Shown one piece after another: positions 1-12,504 of a stretch of DNA of 64,000 bases. The translations under genes and the position numbers were made by a program. A model generated the notes under the pieces. It did no database searches and was not told the origin of the DNA. It saw only the letters and a program-made list of their open reading frames with translations. Origin of the DNA: Medicago truncatula (taxonomy: Eukaryota > Streptophyta > Magnoliopsida > Fabales > Fabaceae); the NCBI RefSeq assembly GCF_003473485.1, contig NC_053045.1:44372494-44436493 (forward strand), written 5' to 3'. Positions within the stretch are counted from its first letter, which is position 1. The number at the start of each line of letters is the position of its first letter.

Positions 1-1984
1 GGTACATGACCCTGCATCATGTGATCAATATTGCTTTATGCATATATTTAAATATTTGGATAGGTGGTTGGCGTGTAGCACGGAGAGTTTTCTTATAAAT
101 ATGTTGTCTTGGAGCAAGGGAACAATTGTTGATAAATGTTTCTTGCATGACTTCAGCATTGTAAGTTGTAACAAAGGTTAAGTATTCTTTTTGGCCATTG
201 AAGTACATTAACACAGGCTTCAGTGGTTTGTGAGCTTGCTATATTGCAATTGCAAATGTTAACAAGGATAACATACGGTCCAAGTCTAACTTGTCGGACA
301 CAACATTGCTTTAATGGGAAGTGGTTGTGCTACATAGAATAGATGTTATTAAGTTTGGGAAATGCTAAATCTAAAGACTTGTGATAGTATACTAAATATA
401 AAAAATATGTTAATTTATTTCTCAAAATTTTTAAAATTATTTTTTTCAATAAATATTTATTATTTATGGAATCTTTAACATGTTTCATAAAGAGATATAC
501 ATGTATTTGTGGAATCTTTTGATTCATATTATTAGTAGAGCTCTTATTAGTTTTAGATCTACTAGCCTTAGATTTATTTCTGCGATTAACGGTGGATGTC
601 TAGGATTTTACCTTGGTGGGATCTTATTTCCACAAATTAATGCGGTTGGTTTTTACCGCAATCGGTATACCTTTCTTTCCTGGCTACTATCACATGTTTT
701 GACAAATTTTTACGACTTTTGTGTTGTTCCCCATGCTTTGTCTTTCTTTTCAACATTTGCAAGATTGAAGAACATCGTGGTACTTAATAAAAAATGCGGA
801 GTCCAGTCGGTATACCTTTCTTTCATGGCTACTATTACATGTTTTCTTGAAAAAAAATTAAATATAAAATGAACATACTTTTTGATGTCATTTCATATTT
901 ATAAGTTAGTTCGACCATTAACTTTACCAAACATAGCAAATATAATCCGTTAGTTTATCAATTATAAGTTATACGCTACATGTTATACGTTATCCGTCTT
1001 AAATTGGTTTATTAGATATCTTTTTTATTTTTTTGGAAAATAGAGCCTGGAACAACTTCTTTCCATTTAGATGATTTGGAATTATTTAGAGAAGACTAAG
1101 ATAAGAGAGGAATTGGTAGCGAGAGTAGACTAAATGAGAGACCTTAAGAAATAGATAATGATATAGTATTCTCAAGACTTAATATATAGTATGATTAATT
1201 AATTTAATTGATCTCACTTTTTGAGAAAAACTCTGTCGTTACTATTTTGTGAAAATTGCGTACCATTTGACTTTAACAACTCGTTTTCAATTTATGAAAG
1301 ATGTTAGTTTTATCGTGGTTGTGCATTTGGAAAGGTTGGCTTTAAGTAATTTCATTAGCGTTGATGAAAAGGAAAAATAAAGAATACGTAACAAAACTAC
1401 ATTCTTTAACACTAGTTACTTACTCTATGCTAGCTCCCAAGCAAGAAGAGTAACGGAGATTGGAGGGGGCAAACTGTCAAAACTCCTTGCGCTATGAGCA
1501 CAAAAGTTGCCTTCTTGCATAAGTATGGACGAACTTGAGATACTATCCAATTTCATTTTTAAATGATGTATCTAGTTTATATTAGGATCTAGATTCTCCC
1601 TCCGATCTTTATTACCACCCCAGCCTCTGTCATAAGAAAAAATTATTGAATAAATCTAAAAAATAAATATTCTTTTTGTAATAGAGACTGGAATAATATA
1701 TCATTTATTAAATGAATTTAAAAAGTTATTTTCCTTTTATAATAGAGACTGAGGTAGTACAAATTAAAGGAGAGAAACTTTATGATGTGCTTCATTAAAG
1801 GAACTCATTGGAGTGGATGAACACATCATCTTTTAACAAAATTATTTAACGTCAAATGCCAAAGTGATAGCAAAAGTGAAGAGTCAGAGGCTTCTTTGCA
1901 TTTAATCCTAAATCAGGGACCTTTGTAATAGCGAGATGCAGAATCAATGACTAAAGGGACCATTTGCTCATTTTTTAATGGTCT
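1..1984. other. intergenic, AT-rich, no gene recognised
   Basis: No gene can be supported here. A 130-codon open frame at 480-872 (+) and a 65-codon frame at 17-214 (-) match no family I know. The first contains a 38-bp sequence at 663-700 repeated with a few mismatches at 808-845, which suggests repeat DNA rather than a gene. A degenerate Stowaway-like stretch at about 1597-1757 starts with a CTCCCTCCG-type end and closes with an AATAGAGACTGAGG-type end. The rest is low-complexity AT-rich sequence. Confidence 0.5.
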
Positions 1985-2560
1985 AGGATTGTAGGTTGTA
2001 ACAAACATATTCAACATTACTTCAATTTTCTTTTCGGTTTCAACATTACTTTAGGTTCTGATAAATGTATATTTTTTCCTCTAAAAAAATTGTAATGTTT
2101 TAGCCACTATTGTAAATAGAAACATTTTATTTTTATTTTTATAATCCACCATAATTAAGATCTTTTTCTCTCAACAAAACTTTAAGATATCTTTACGAGT
2201 TTAGATCTTTTGAATATGCTATAAGACTAAATGACTAATCCTTCAATCACCAACATAGGAGTATCTGATTTTTTTTAATGGAAACATAGTTTTTTTTTTA
2301 TAATAAAAATATAATTTAATAGACATATAAACATTGACCATGTAAATTTTTTTACGTTATCATTGAAATATCTAATCACACAAGTTTTTTGTGGGTACAA
2401 GCCACATACGGGTTCATATTTTATTTTTCTGAAAGAGCCACATACGGGTTCATTTTAGGGAGAATTTGAAAAAAGAAAAATACTTTAAATGATCATCGGA
2501 ATATCAAATCATATAAGTTTGGATCTAATATCACATATTCACTACATCACTTTCATAAAA
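1985..2560 (+). repeat. upstream block of the FQR1-like duplication, copy A
   Basis: This block resembles 7258-7615, just upstream of the intact quinone reductase gene. Both share the GATTGTAAGTTGTAACRAAC-type start, a stretch on overcoming fathered 'CGGTTTCAACATTACT', and the phrase ATAAGTTTGGATCTAA followed by a 'CACATATTCA' run. It shows that the truncated gene copy at 3.4 kb came with its 5' flank by genomic duplication. Copy A is then interrupted by about 770 bp (2561-3330) absent from copy B; homology resumes at 'GACGCAAGAAAATAGCAA' near 3336. Confidence 0.75.
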
Positions 2561-3335
2561 ATGAGTTTGATTTTATTTTTTTAAAACAAAATTGTCATGA
2601 AGAGGCATCATTATATTTGTGATAATCTTAATTAGGTTGACACCAACTCGAATAAAAATCATTTGCAATATGTTAAAACGTTGAGATTAATCATTACTAA
2701 ATAACTAGTGCTCCGGAGGCACTAGTTAACATTTTCCTAGTTCAAATAATAATAATAAAATCAACAAATCATTTGTACGAATTGGAGTTAAAAAACAATT
2801 TTTTTATATAATTTTAGTTATGTTTCGACCAAACAATTATCGTAAGTGTAATAGTGAAGAAAACATCAAAGTCAAATAAAGACATTTATGTTAGAAAAAT
2901 TAGACATAAAATTATTATTAAGTAATAAATCAACAATAAATGTTAACACAAATAAATCAACAATGAATGATATTAAATAGAGTATAAGAAAATTTATAGA
3001 TTATTGACTGAGACGAACAGATGCTTATTTCGCCACTATACATAGGTTACTCAATGCAGTTGGTCTCATAGTTAATACTCGTTTTGAGAATATAACGGTC
3101 TCTTTTTAGTAACACCACACATTAATTAGTAAGATCTCATAAATGACTTTTGATCAAAGAAGCTTATACTTGGTTTGTGTTGTATGACTTTTTTTATTAG
3201 AAAAACCAAGAAACAAAACTATGTTGCTGAGTTCTATTTTTCTGTGGTGTGTTTTCAACGTGACATTAGGACTGTAATAGCAAAACTGTAGTAGCTAGAA
3301 ATTAGAAGTAACTTGGTAAATAGCAAGTGACATTT
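2561..3335. other. unexplained insert within duplication copy A
   Basis: This stretch splits the duplicated upstream block and has no counterpart near 7.6 kb. It is AT-rich and has no convincing reading frame. It contains an imperfect palindrome at about 2702-2727 built from ACTAGTGC and GGCACTAGT around a TCCGGA core, of the kind seen at transposon ends. It may be a non-autonomous transposon insertion, but its ends could not be defined. Confidence 0.4.
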
Positions 3336-3375
3336 GACGCAAGAAAATAGCAAAGTTAACTGACCAGGCAATTAA

Positions 3376-3831
<456 letters not shown>

Positions 3832-3945
3832 TTTTTATCCTCTATGCATAAAGAGTGTTGTGTTGTGCATCACATTCAGTTTCAAGTTTCTATAATGTCC
3901 AACAGAATAAGATGTTAACTGAAAAAAGAGAGGAAAAAAGTATTA

Positions 3946-4122
3946 GAGTGTGTTTGGATGGGGGAATGTTTTGAGGGAATCTAATGTTTTGAGGGAATTC
4001 AACTACTTTAAGGTGAATTCTATTGTTTGAATTCACCTCAAAGTATAGAATTCACCTTAAAGTAGTTGAATTTCCTCAAAATATTACATTCCCTCAAAAC
4101 ATTCCTCCATCCAAACACACTC
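3946..4122. mobile_element. Tourist-like (PIF/Harbinger) MITE, 177 bp
   Basis: This is an almost complete foldback. The ends are GAGTGTGTTTGGATGG and its exact reverse complement, and the interior pairs through AATTCACCTTAAAGTAGTTG-type arms. It is flanked by TTA on both sides (3943-3945 and 4123-4125), the TSD expected for PIF/Harbinger MITEs. It sits in the 3' flank of the truncated reductase copy, exactly where the parent copy continues without it, so it inserted into this copy after the duplication or was lost from the other. Confidence 0.9.
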
Positions 4123-5240
4123 TTAGAGAGGTAGTTATCACTTCTTTAGTTCATCAGATATGAAGTTGAGGCATAACATAACTGTTATAGTCGATAAGTT
4201 TTGTGATGATATATTTGGGGAGACAACAATTAAAGCATTCTCAAGACTCAAAGCACTGTATATAAGCATCGAGGATGGTAGTCCATTAATAGAGACTCTT
4301 TTAATAGACCTCACATGTACATTTTATTTATTTTTAATTTTTTAATAAAAGTTTCTATTAAGGATTCAATGGCTCTATGGCAACACACTAACGGAAACTC
4401 GAATGAAAAGTGCTTAAATAAGTCTAATTAACTTATAATTATTTATTAAATTATAAATTACTTCATAAAATATTTATTAAATTATTTATAATTATTTATT
4501 AAATTATAAATTACTTATAAAATATGGAGTACTTCTTTTTAAAGTTGTTTTGAAAGTGAGACCAACTTATACATATTTTATTACTTCTTTTAAATTTGTA
4601 ACTCCTTATTTATTTAGGAAAGAGAATCCTTATATAATTGTGTGTTATTTAATAGAGACTTTTTCTTTTCTTCCTCGAATGAAGTGTTTTAACATTGAGT
4701 GGTCTTCTTAAATAAGGATCTCTTAAGGGCTCATTGGACATGCTTAAAAAAAAATATTTCATGTGCAACTTTCAGTGAAGTAAATTTGGTCTCTGAGTAT
4801 TGTTTAGGTTACTAAATTTAGCATTTCAGTTTCTAATGGGGGAAATTACTATTCTATAGCTACGTCTTATATTTGAGTCAGAATGTGTTAAGAAGCATGG
4901 CAGGGTCCACAAAAATGATAGGAAATTTGTTTTTGGAATTGAGTATGAGGAAGTTGATTCAATGAATGTACAATGCACCTTATACAATGATCTTAAGATA
5001 TAATTAGTATGGTGAAAGTCTTTTATAGACACAATCTCAAATCAATATTATTTAGATATATTTACACGAAATGAATAAAATTAGACAAAAATAATTTAGT
5101 CACATCAATTGATTTTTTTTTAATTTTATTCTTTTTAAAATAATTCAATTTTGTGTGTGTTCCTATATTTTTATTTGGGTTTGTCCACAAACAAGTATTA
5201 CTCGCATATAAAAGTGATATCGGGTTTGATTTGTTTGACG
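4123..5240. other. intergenic with a possible MITE at 4258-4745
   Basis: No gene was seen. TAAGCATCGAGGATGG near 4259 and the reverse complement of the end near 4745 (TAAGCATGTCCAATGAGCC) look like imperfect terminal inverted repeats of the common 'GCATCTCCAATGG' MITE type. No clear TSD was found. Short tandem AT-rich repeats of ATTATTTATTAAATTATAAA occur at 4430-4520. Confidence 0.35.
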
Positions 5241-5245
5241 ATAAA

Positions 5246-6187
5246 TGTAACATTCCGTTATTTACTCTTCGTAATTAATTTTGACTAAAACTTAGAATGA
5301 AACATGTATCTATACTTGGTGGTTTGGGGTCTTTGGAGTGAAATTAGAATTTAGAGAAAGGGTTTAACTATAAGAGAGGTGTACTTAGTAATAAGTCCAT
5401 CAAGTCCAAAACTCACCACACCAAACCTCACTCAATATATAACAATTTATTGAGTGAGAATAATTAGCCGGTGATTATGGAATTGCTTATATTACATTTT
5501 ATTTGAAGTTTAAAGGTATATTTTGAGTATGAACGTTATTATACATAGTATGTATTATTTATCTAATGTATTTGAGGTATTTAAGTAATATTAGGATTCA
5601 CCCTAATTAGATGGATTCTCCATCTATGACGGGATGTGTAAGAAGGGGTAAACGGAGCACTGTTTATCGGAGTTAATCTATCTCCACCTTACCATAAAGT
5701 TAAGAATATGTTAGGTTCTCAAAGGTTTTTCAACGTTCAGTAACTTAATTAATTAAGTTATCAAAATATAAGTTATCTTGAGTTTTATTAATTGTTGTGA
5801 TTAAGTTCTTAGTTATGATTATGTTTTAATTGAAACTCTTGTTCAAAGACAAGAGTATTTTTTATCCTATTTTTTGGAAGCTCACTGAGATAACTAATAT
5901 CTCATCCCACATTAATTTTTATTTTTCAGGTATCGGTAATTTTAAGACGTTAATGAGACTAGATCACACTCGACCTCTAGATTTAAGATTTTCCTTCAAA
6001 TTTGTCATTAAAAAATTCTTGATTATGTAAAGTTTTTATTAAAGTGTCTTGTAAATTTCACTGCTTGATTTGTAAAGCTTGATAAAAAATTTGGAAACAT
6101 TATCTAAAAGAATTTAAACTAAGTTCATATTTAAAAAGTTTTACGCAATTAAAAAAGTTGTTTTTATTTTTCTCTCGGGACGTTACA
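5246..6187. mobile_element. solo LTR, 942 bp, Ty3/gypsy-like
   Basis: The sequence begins TGTAACATTCCG and ends CGGGACGTTACA, i.e. TG...CA with short inverted ends, and is flanked on both sides by the perfect 5-bp repeat ATAAA (5241-5245 and 6188-6192). There is no internal retrotransposon coding sequence and no second LTR, so this is a solo LTR left by recombination between the two LTRs of an element. The TGTAACA...TGTTACA type ends resemble chromovirus LTRs of legumes. That family assignment is inference; the solo-LTR structure is seen directly. Confidence 0.85.
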
Positions 6188-6192
6188 ATAAA

Positions 6193-7257
6193 ATAGTGTC
6201 CATGACAACCAAAAGCATGAAAATTGGACCCAAAAAGTGAAGTATATACAATACCGAGTTGATCAAATAAAGTTAGGACTGGTTTATGCCCTCAACCTTT
6301 ATAGATTGGTGTAAGGTAGCAAGTCAAATTACATAGCCAAATAATGGGTAGAACAACTAGAAATGGCCACCTACAACAAAAGTTACCAAATCACTACTTT
6401 AAGCCTACTTTTGAATTGACATTACTTTCAAATGGAAAATGATGCAACAATTTTCATATGTAAATAGGGAAATATCTAACTGTTATATATAAAAAAAAAA
6501 AAAAAAAAGGCAACAATTTTCATATGTATATATCAAAATCAAATGGTGGATCTAATGCAAAATGGAGTAGTTCCGTATAAAATGATAACTTAATTCTAAA
6601 TTTGGTCCTTAGCTTTCATTTTTGCATTACCTTCTTAAGTTCTTATGTCATTGGTACAAATTGTTGACTCATGAGTCATCAATGACCATCGACTTGCGAA
6701 TATTGAAGGAGTGGTTGAGTGGAATAAATTAAAATTTTGCAGATTTGAATTTCATCTATTATTTTAAGCGAGATGAATTTAAATACTATTTGCATTCGGA
6801 ATTTTTTTTTTTCCCAGTCATATGCACCGGGACATTATTTTCTTGTCTAAACTTTTTATATTAAAAGGAAAAGCCATCGGTCCCATCAAATTTAGATGTG
6901 ATCCATATAATTTGTTGAGAGTCATGTAAATTTTAACGAATAGAAAATGGTGTATTAAGATGTGTGTGTTTTAGAGAGTGTTTTTTTAACATTCATTTTT
7001 TTTTAAGGAGTTAAATTAACCATCTAAATTGGTACGGAAATAATCGAACTTAAGACCTTGAAAAAGATCACACTTCCAGATCCTCGCCAATAACATCAGG
7101 CCAACCCAAATAGATTCTTACCATTATTCACTTAATATTCAATTCAATATTTAGGAATTGTCCCACTAATTTAGTGCATGATTCACCACTCCTTGGAAGC
7201 TTGCACCAACCAATCAAACCTTGCAGGCTGACAATTTTTTCTCACAATTTTTTTCAT
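6193..7257. other. intergenic with a SINE-like fragment at about 7000-7111 (-)
   Basis: No gene was seen. On the minus strand 7111-7000 reads like a tRNA-derived SINE: GGGTTGGCCTGATGTTATTGG resembles an A box, and GGTCTTAAGTTCGATT carries a B box (GTTCGATT). The flanks show no clear TSD. A 17-18 nt poly(A) tract is at about 6490. The rest is AT-rich. Confidence 0.4.
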
Positions 7258-7615
7258 TGTTTAAGATTGTAAGTTGTAACGAACATATTCAGCATTACTT
7301 CAATTTTTTTTCGGTTTCAACATTACTCTAGGTTGTATTATTGTTGATAAATGTATATTTTTACTAAAAAAAATAAAAATGTATAATGTTTTAGCCACCA
7401 TTGTCAATAGAAACATAGTTTTTTTTTTTATAACCCAACATAATTAAGATCTTTTCATCTCAACAAAGCTTCAAGATATCGTCGCAGTTTAGATCTTTTG
7501 AATCTGCTATTAAATTAAATGATTAATCCTCCAATCACCAATGTGATCACTGATCATCGAAATACCAATGATATAAGTTTGGATCTAAGATCACATATTC
7601 ATTCACTACATCATT
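7258..7615 (+). repeat. upstream block of the FQR1-like duplication, copy B
   Basis: This is the counterpart of 1985-2560, lying directly 5' of the intact reductase gene, and it probably includes distal promoter sequence. It lacks the 770-bp insert of copy A. Homology ends near 7640 at GACGCAAGAAAATAGCAA-type sequence, which in copy A (about 3336-3356) runs directly into the truncated gene. Copy A therefore carries a deletion corresponding to about 7.64-9.75 kb. Confidence 0.75.
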
Positions 7616-7823
7616 TAACGCAAGAAAATAGCAACTAAAAATAGTACTAATTAATTTAAATATATAAAATAATAAAATAAATTAAAAAATAAAATCCGAA
7701 AAATTTATTTGCACGACACATGCAGTATATAAAGCATAGGTACCCTGTCAACGTTCTCATCAACCAACGCCACTTGATTTCTTCTTTTGCGAGAGAGAAA
7801 GCATTACACATCCACTTAGATCA

Positions 7824-10474
7824 ATGGCTACCACTAAAGTTTACATTGTGTAAGCCATTCTTCCTATTTCTTTCTTTCAAATTTCAATTGCTTGTTAGAC
7901 AATTCTTGATTCAAAAGCAATCTAAATTTTCAACTTTTTTATTCTAAATTTCATTCATTTACCACTCTCTGAATTTTCGGTTTACTCATATGCTTTCAAT
8001 CTCAGTTTATCAATTTGGTATATACATGGATGTGAATTGAGTCTTTGAGGTCATTTTCATCATTTTCATAAAGTCAACTCTGCATGATTGTAATCTTAAT
8101 CACCAATTCCGCTTTTGGGTATTTGAATTCAATCTATCTAAGTCTTTGTGTTCATTAAAAAAAACAGCTTTCAGAATTTCATGCTGTTTTTCACCTTTGA
8201 ATTTGCAAACAAAAAAAAAAACTATTTTTTTGGTGGGATTGTTCTGTTTGTGATTAATTGATATTTGTATTGATAATTTTACTTATGTCTGTCGGAACTA
8301 TGTAGAATCCAATGAAACCATATTAGCGAATCACAAAACTTTAAAAAAATTGTTTGAGTATGAGGATAATAAGTTATTGTTTGAGCATGAGGATAATAAG
8401 TTAATGTGTTTTGTGCAATCCATTATTACAGTTATTCCTAAGAAGATTTTTGAGACAGATCTGTTTTCAGATTCTTTGACTGATCATTTCTTACGACCCT
8501 ATTCGGATAAACAGCTTAATTAGACGCTTATAGCATAAACACTTATCATATGATTATTTATATAAGCTATAAGTTATTTCGATAACAAAAGATAAGATCA
8601 AGCCACACTGTTTTCATATAAGCTATAAGCTGTTTTCATAAGCCATGATATAAATAAGTTGAAAACAGTCCTAAATCTCTTATTTCCTTTTTATTCAAGA
8701 AGGGAGTGTGATTATGCTAGACTAGACCCACCTTTTCAGTAGAAGGTTGTAAAGGAAATAACCATGTAGACAAGAGTGCATACTTTTGATGGAGTGTGGT
8801 CCTATCATCCATCATTGGTGATGACTCTTCATTTGCTTGCAATTGTGATAAGGCTTTTTGTATTTGAATATATGTTTCTTTGGCCCCAACCATCTCAATT
8901 ATTTCTTATGAAAATGTAAAATATGGATGCTTAATTAATTGCTTTCTTACTTTAGAAGTTGTGCTGTCAAATGCCATCATGCTTTGTCTGGTAGTACTAA
9001 ATTGCTTTTGATTGTATCATAGTGCCACACCATATTCCTCTGTTGATGCATAAGTGGTAGGTATAGTAATATTTTCTAAATAAGTCAATCACACTTTATC
9101 CGGGTTTTATTGGCTGTGATCTTTAATGTTATTAAAATAATTTAGTACTGATAAAATAATTTATGTTGCTTGGTAGTATAGTACCTTAAAACTTATGAAA
9201 GCTATACTTATTTGCTTATTGTCTATCCTAGTGATGTTACATGAATCTGATAAATGAATTTATGTTGCTTTTAGTTACTATTCCATGTACGGACATGTTG
9301 AGAAGCTAGCTGAAGAGATTTTAAAAGGGGCGGCTTCCGTGGAAGGAGTAGAAGCAAAGCTATGGCAGGTTGGTAGTAATAAGTCTTTCTGGGTTACATA
9401 CCTCATTTTCTCTTTAGGGAACTTGTTCTCAGTTTTTTCAATCAATCTTTACATGTTTGGCTTTAAGTCACCAAATTAAAATGTTCAAAATAACCATTAG
9501 ATATCTTTAAGATGGTTTAACCAAGTTATACCCTCCTCCGCAATCCAATCTATCAGATCTTGTAATTCGAAAAGCATTGGGAAATTTTTATCCTGCATTT
9601 ACAAAATTATCATCTGATACGTATAGGTACCTGAAACTCTGCCTGCGGAGGTCGTTGGGAAGATGGGAGGACCTCCAAAGAGTGATGTGCCAATTATTAC
9701 ACCTGATGCGCTACCTGAGGCTGATGGTTTGTTGCTTGGCTTCCCGACAAGATTTGGAATGATGGCTGCTCAGTTTAAAGCATTCTTGGATGCAACTGGT
9801 GGCCTATGGCGTACTCAGGCACTTGCAGGAAAGCCTGCAGGAATCTTTTACAGCACTGGTTCTCAGGGAGGAGGACAAGAGACTACACCGTGAGTTCCCG
9901 AATCTCACTCAGTTTTGTTTCGAAGGCCCGTTTCTTAATTAAAGAAAAGGGCAATTTTCTTTAATAAAAGCTCAAGCAAACAAGCTTAAATATTTGGATA
10001 ACCAACTTAAATAAGCGCTTATAGCATAACCACTTATCATATAAGTGTTCGTGTATAAAATCATTTCTTTACGAAAAGATAAAACAAATTTAAACTGTTT
10101 ATATACAAGTTATAGGTTACTTTCATAAGCTATTTTTTTAAGCTCTCTCAATCAGTCTCACAATTGCTTATACCAATATATAAATTCAAATAAGTTAATC
10201 CAAATAGGCCCTGATTGCTTTTCTGATTTCAAAATTCTGCAGGTTGACATCCATCACTCAGCTTGCTCACCATGGAATGATTTTTGTGCCCATTGGTTAC
10301 ACATTTGGTGCTGGTATGTTTGAGATGGAGAACATAAAGGGTGGTTCCCCGTATGGTTCGGGAACCTTCGCCGGAGACGGCACGAGACAGCCTACTGAGT
10401 TGGAATTGGCTCAGGCTTTCCATCAGGGGAAGTACTTTGCTGGCATTGCAAAGAAGCTCAAAGGATCTCAGTGA
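7824..10474 (+). CDS. FQR1-like NAD(P)H:quinone oxidoreductase (WrbA family)
   Basis: Four exons join in frame to a 204-residue protein: 7824-7849, 9275-9368, 9627-9889 and 10243-10474, all with GT-AG introns (exon 1 encodes MATTKVYI plus two bases). The length is normal for plant FQR1-type enzymes. The fold is flavodoxin-like: [14 protein letters not shown] at residues 8-21 is the FMN phosphate loop, [15 protein letters not shown] lies mid-protein, and [11 protein letters not shown] and [11 protein letters not shown] follow. Family members are FMN-dependent flavoproteins that reduce quinones by two electrons using NAD(P)H, usually at the plasma membrane or in the cytosol; Arabidopsis FQR1 is auxin-induced. 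Introns 1 and 3 carry MITEs. No auxin element was searched for systematically. A broken 3' copy lies at 3.4 kb. The family assignment is secure; physiology is inferred from homologues. Confidence 0.95.
8508..8690. mobile_element. MITE fragment in FQR1-like intron 1
   Basis: The stretch contains CCTATTCGGATAAACAGC, ACGCTTATAGCATAAACAC and several AAGCTATAAG-type motifs. The same words recur in the intron 3 insertion (9923-10211) and in degenerate form at about 11085-11215, so this is a dispersed MITE family. Its second terminus is not clear, so it is probably truncated. Confidence 0.55.
9923..10211. mobile_element. MITE in FQR1-like intron 3
   Basis: The insertion is bounded by GGCCCGTTT and AAATAGGCCC and carries the AAGCGCTTATAGCATAACC words found in intron 1. 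The corresponding intron in the truncated copy (3507-3599) is about 260 bp shorter and keeps only a run like ATAAATTCAAATAGGCCC. The element was therefore either lost there by internal deletion or gained here, leaving similar edges. Confidence 0.55.
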
Positions 10475-11230
10475 TTTTTATCCTCTATACGTAAAGAGTG
10501 TTGTGTTGTGCATCACATTCAGTTTCAAGTTTCTATAATGTCCAACAGAATAAGATGTTAATTGAAAAAGAGAGGAAAAAATATTATTATTAATGTTTAT
10601 GTTCAATACAATTGTACTGTGTATCTTCAAATACAGTGTTGTTAATAACAAGAATTTGCTAATTGTTGCTGTTTTCATTGAGATCACAGTAGGCACAAGA
10701 AGCAATTGGTGCTGCTTTGATCCACGTTTTGGAAGTGATGTTATAGTAAATGTGTTTAGTTATTTATCTGATACTTTTTTGTATCATGGTCTTGGGACAT
10801 TTCACACATCTTGTTCTTGAGTGTCTTTATTTATATTAATTATTTATTTAGCTTATAAAAAAATACCATCATTAGAACTTTTAATTTTCTGTTTTTATTG
10901 ATAAACTGTCTCGTTCGTTTTCTATTGGAAGTTGCTATCAAATCAAGTTGTCCTTTGAACATGTAAACTAGACAATATACTTCCAAGCAGATATCATGTT
11001 CACAACCAAAAGATACCAGCATCCAAAAGTAAGATTACCATAACACTTTGCCAAAATGACTTTGTTTAAATAGATCAGTTGATTAATTTTAATAACCAAA
11101 TATAAAATAAAGTTTAACTGTTTTCATATATAAGTCGTAAGTTCTTTTTTTAAGATATTTTGAAGAATTTATAGAAATAAACTGAAAACAGCTTATCAAC
11201 ATGTCATAAACTGATTCATTGTGTTATCAC
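10475..11230. other. 3' flank of the FQR1-like gene; no further gene
   Basis: The first 100 bp after the stop match the flank of the truncated copy (3832-3942) closely and probably contain the 3' UTR. The rest has no coding signal. About 11085-11215 contains degenerate pieces of the MITE found in introns 1 and 3 (AACTGTTTTCATATATAAG and GAAAACAGCTTATC). Confidence 0.5.
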
Positions 11231-12090
11231 CAATGTTGTGAATTCGGACTCAAAATCACACTAATACAAACTATGATGTGTGGAGTAAAGGAAAGTAATA
11301 ACCAATATCAAAGTAAACACAAGCAACAACAATAATAACAACACCTAGATCTAATTTGGTAATCAAAGCGAAAAACTCAAAACCACAAGCAAAAGATAAA
11401 GAGAGAAGAGAAACAAACACCAAAGATTGTTGACCCAGTTCGGTCCAACTTGACCTAATCTGGGGGAGAGATTGATCTCTCCAATCCACTGTCAAAGAGT
11501 TCTTACAAAGAGATACAAATGGGTTACAAGAAATTAGCTTCAACAAGCTCACAATGAACAGCCCTAATTTCTATCCATTTTCCCAATCTCACCAATGAAC
11601 AAGACACTCAATGAATTTCACTCACCCAAGGTGTTTACAATGTTTCCCAACTCAAGAGAACCTCTCAAGAAAACCTTAATCAAAGACCCTCAATCCTAAA
11701 GTTACCTCCTATGATTTCCCAAGTTTTTCTCTCTTGAAGCTCTACTCAAAAATGAAGAATGAAGCCTTAAATAATGTTCAGGAATACGCAACATCGTGCC
11801 ACGTTTCGAACTCATCATGCCACGATGGAGCAGGTGATAGTACAATACTATACCTTATTCGTCTGCTTCGTGCCACGTTCCTCCTGCATCGTGCCACGAT
11901 TTTTTCAATGGCAACCCAAAAACTGAACCATTCAATCGTGTCACGTTGCCCTGCAAACGTGCCACGATTGTTCCAAACTTCAATATCAATTTTGAGACAC
12001 ATTTCAACAACCAATTTAAATAAAGTTGATGATAACACTATTTTCCAATCGGTCAATGCATGGGTTGTAGCTGAGCTTTCAAAGTGCTTT
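11231..12090. repeat. LTR-like repeat with GTGCCACG motif cluster
   Basis: The segment contains GACCCAGTTCGGTCCAAC, a stretch on 'CTCACCCAAGGTGTTTAC', and a GC-richer part (11790-11975) with about six copies of variants of ATCGTGCCACGATT. Related segments occur at 25545-25960 (shared CTTACCAAGGTGTTTAGAG) and, on the other strand, at about 61080-61500. It resembles a non-coding LTR-retroelement end, but paired LTRs and a TSD were not found. The small open frames here are shadows of the repeat. Confidence 0.5.
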
Positions 12091-12504
12091 TTTTAAGTAA
12101 TTTTTTCAATGAACAAAAGTATTTGAAAGTGATATAATTTTGCTCTATTCAACCCCAGACCATGCCATAACTTCCTTCTGTCATGGCTGGCTTATGAGTT
12201 ATAATAATGAAAGTCCACTCTGAAACAAAAAAAATAATAATAATGAAAGACTACTTGTATAATTGAAACTCAAAAAACTCTAGTCGAGGTTAGATTTGTT
12301 GACTTCTCAGTCGTTATCAAATTGATGCCATAGTCCAAAAACATGTTACTATACCTTTTTGTTTTCCTCTCTCGATAAGTAATTAAACATTAAGAAATAT
12401 TCTCCCCACCTACTATAACATGTTACCACCTACCACGCCTGATTAAGAAAAATTAATCATATTTTAGATCGTTATGTATAATGAAAATAGATGTCAAACA
12501 CAAT

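Noticed and set aside
480-872. 130-codon open frame on the plus strand
   Set aside because: No recognisable domain, AT-rich composition and an internal 38-bp repeat. No splice-site or homology support for a gene.
2702-2727. Palindrome ACTAGTGC-TCCGGA-GGCACTAGT as a terminator
   Set aside because: Bacterial-type terminators do not apply in this nuclear DNA; it is more likely a transposon end, and its centre is not symmetric.
11734-12096. 120-codon plus frame and 92-codon minus frame
   Set aside because: They overlap the GTGCCACG motif repeat; a periodic GC-rich repeat creates long open frames in several phases.
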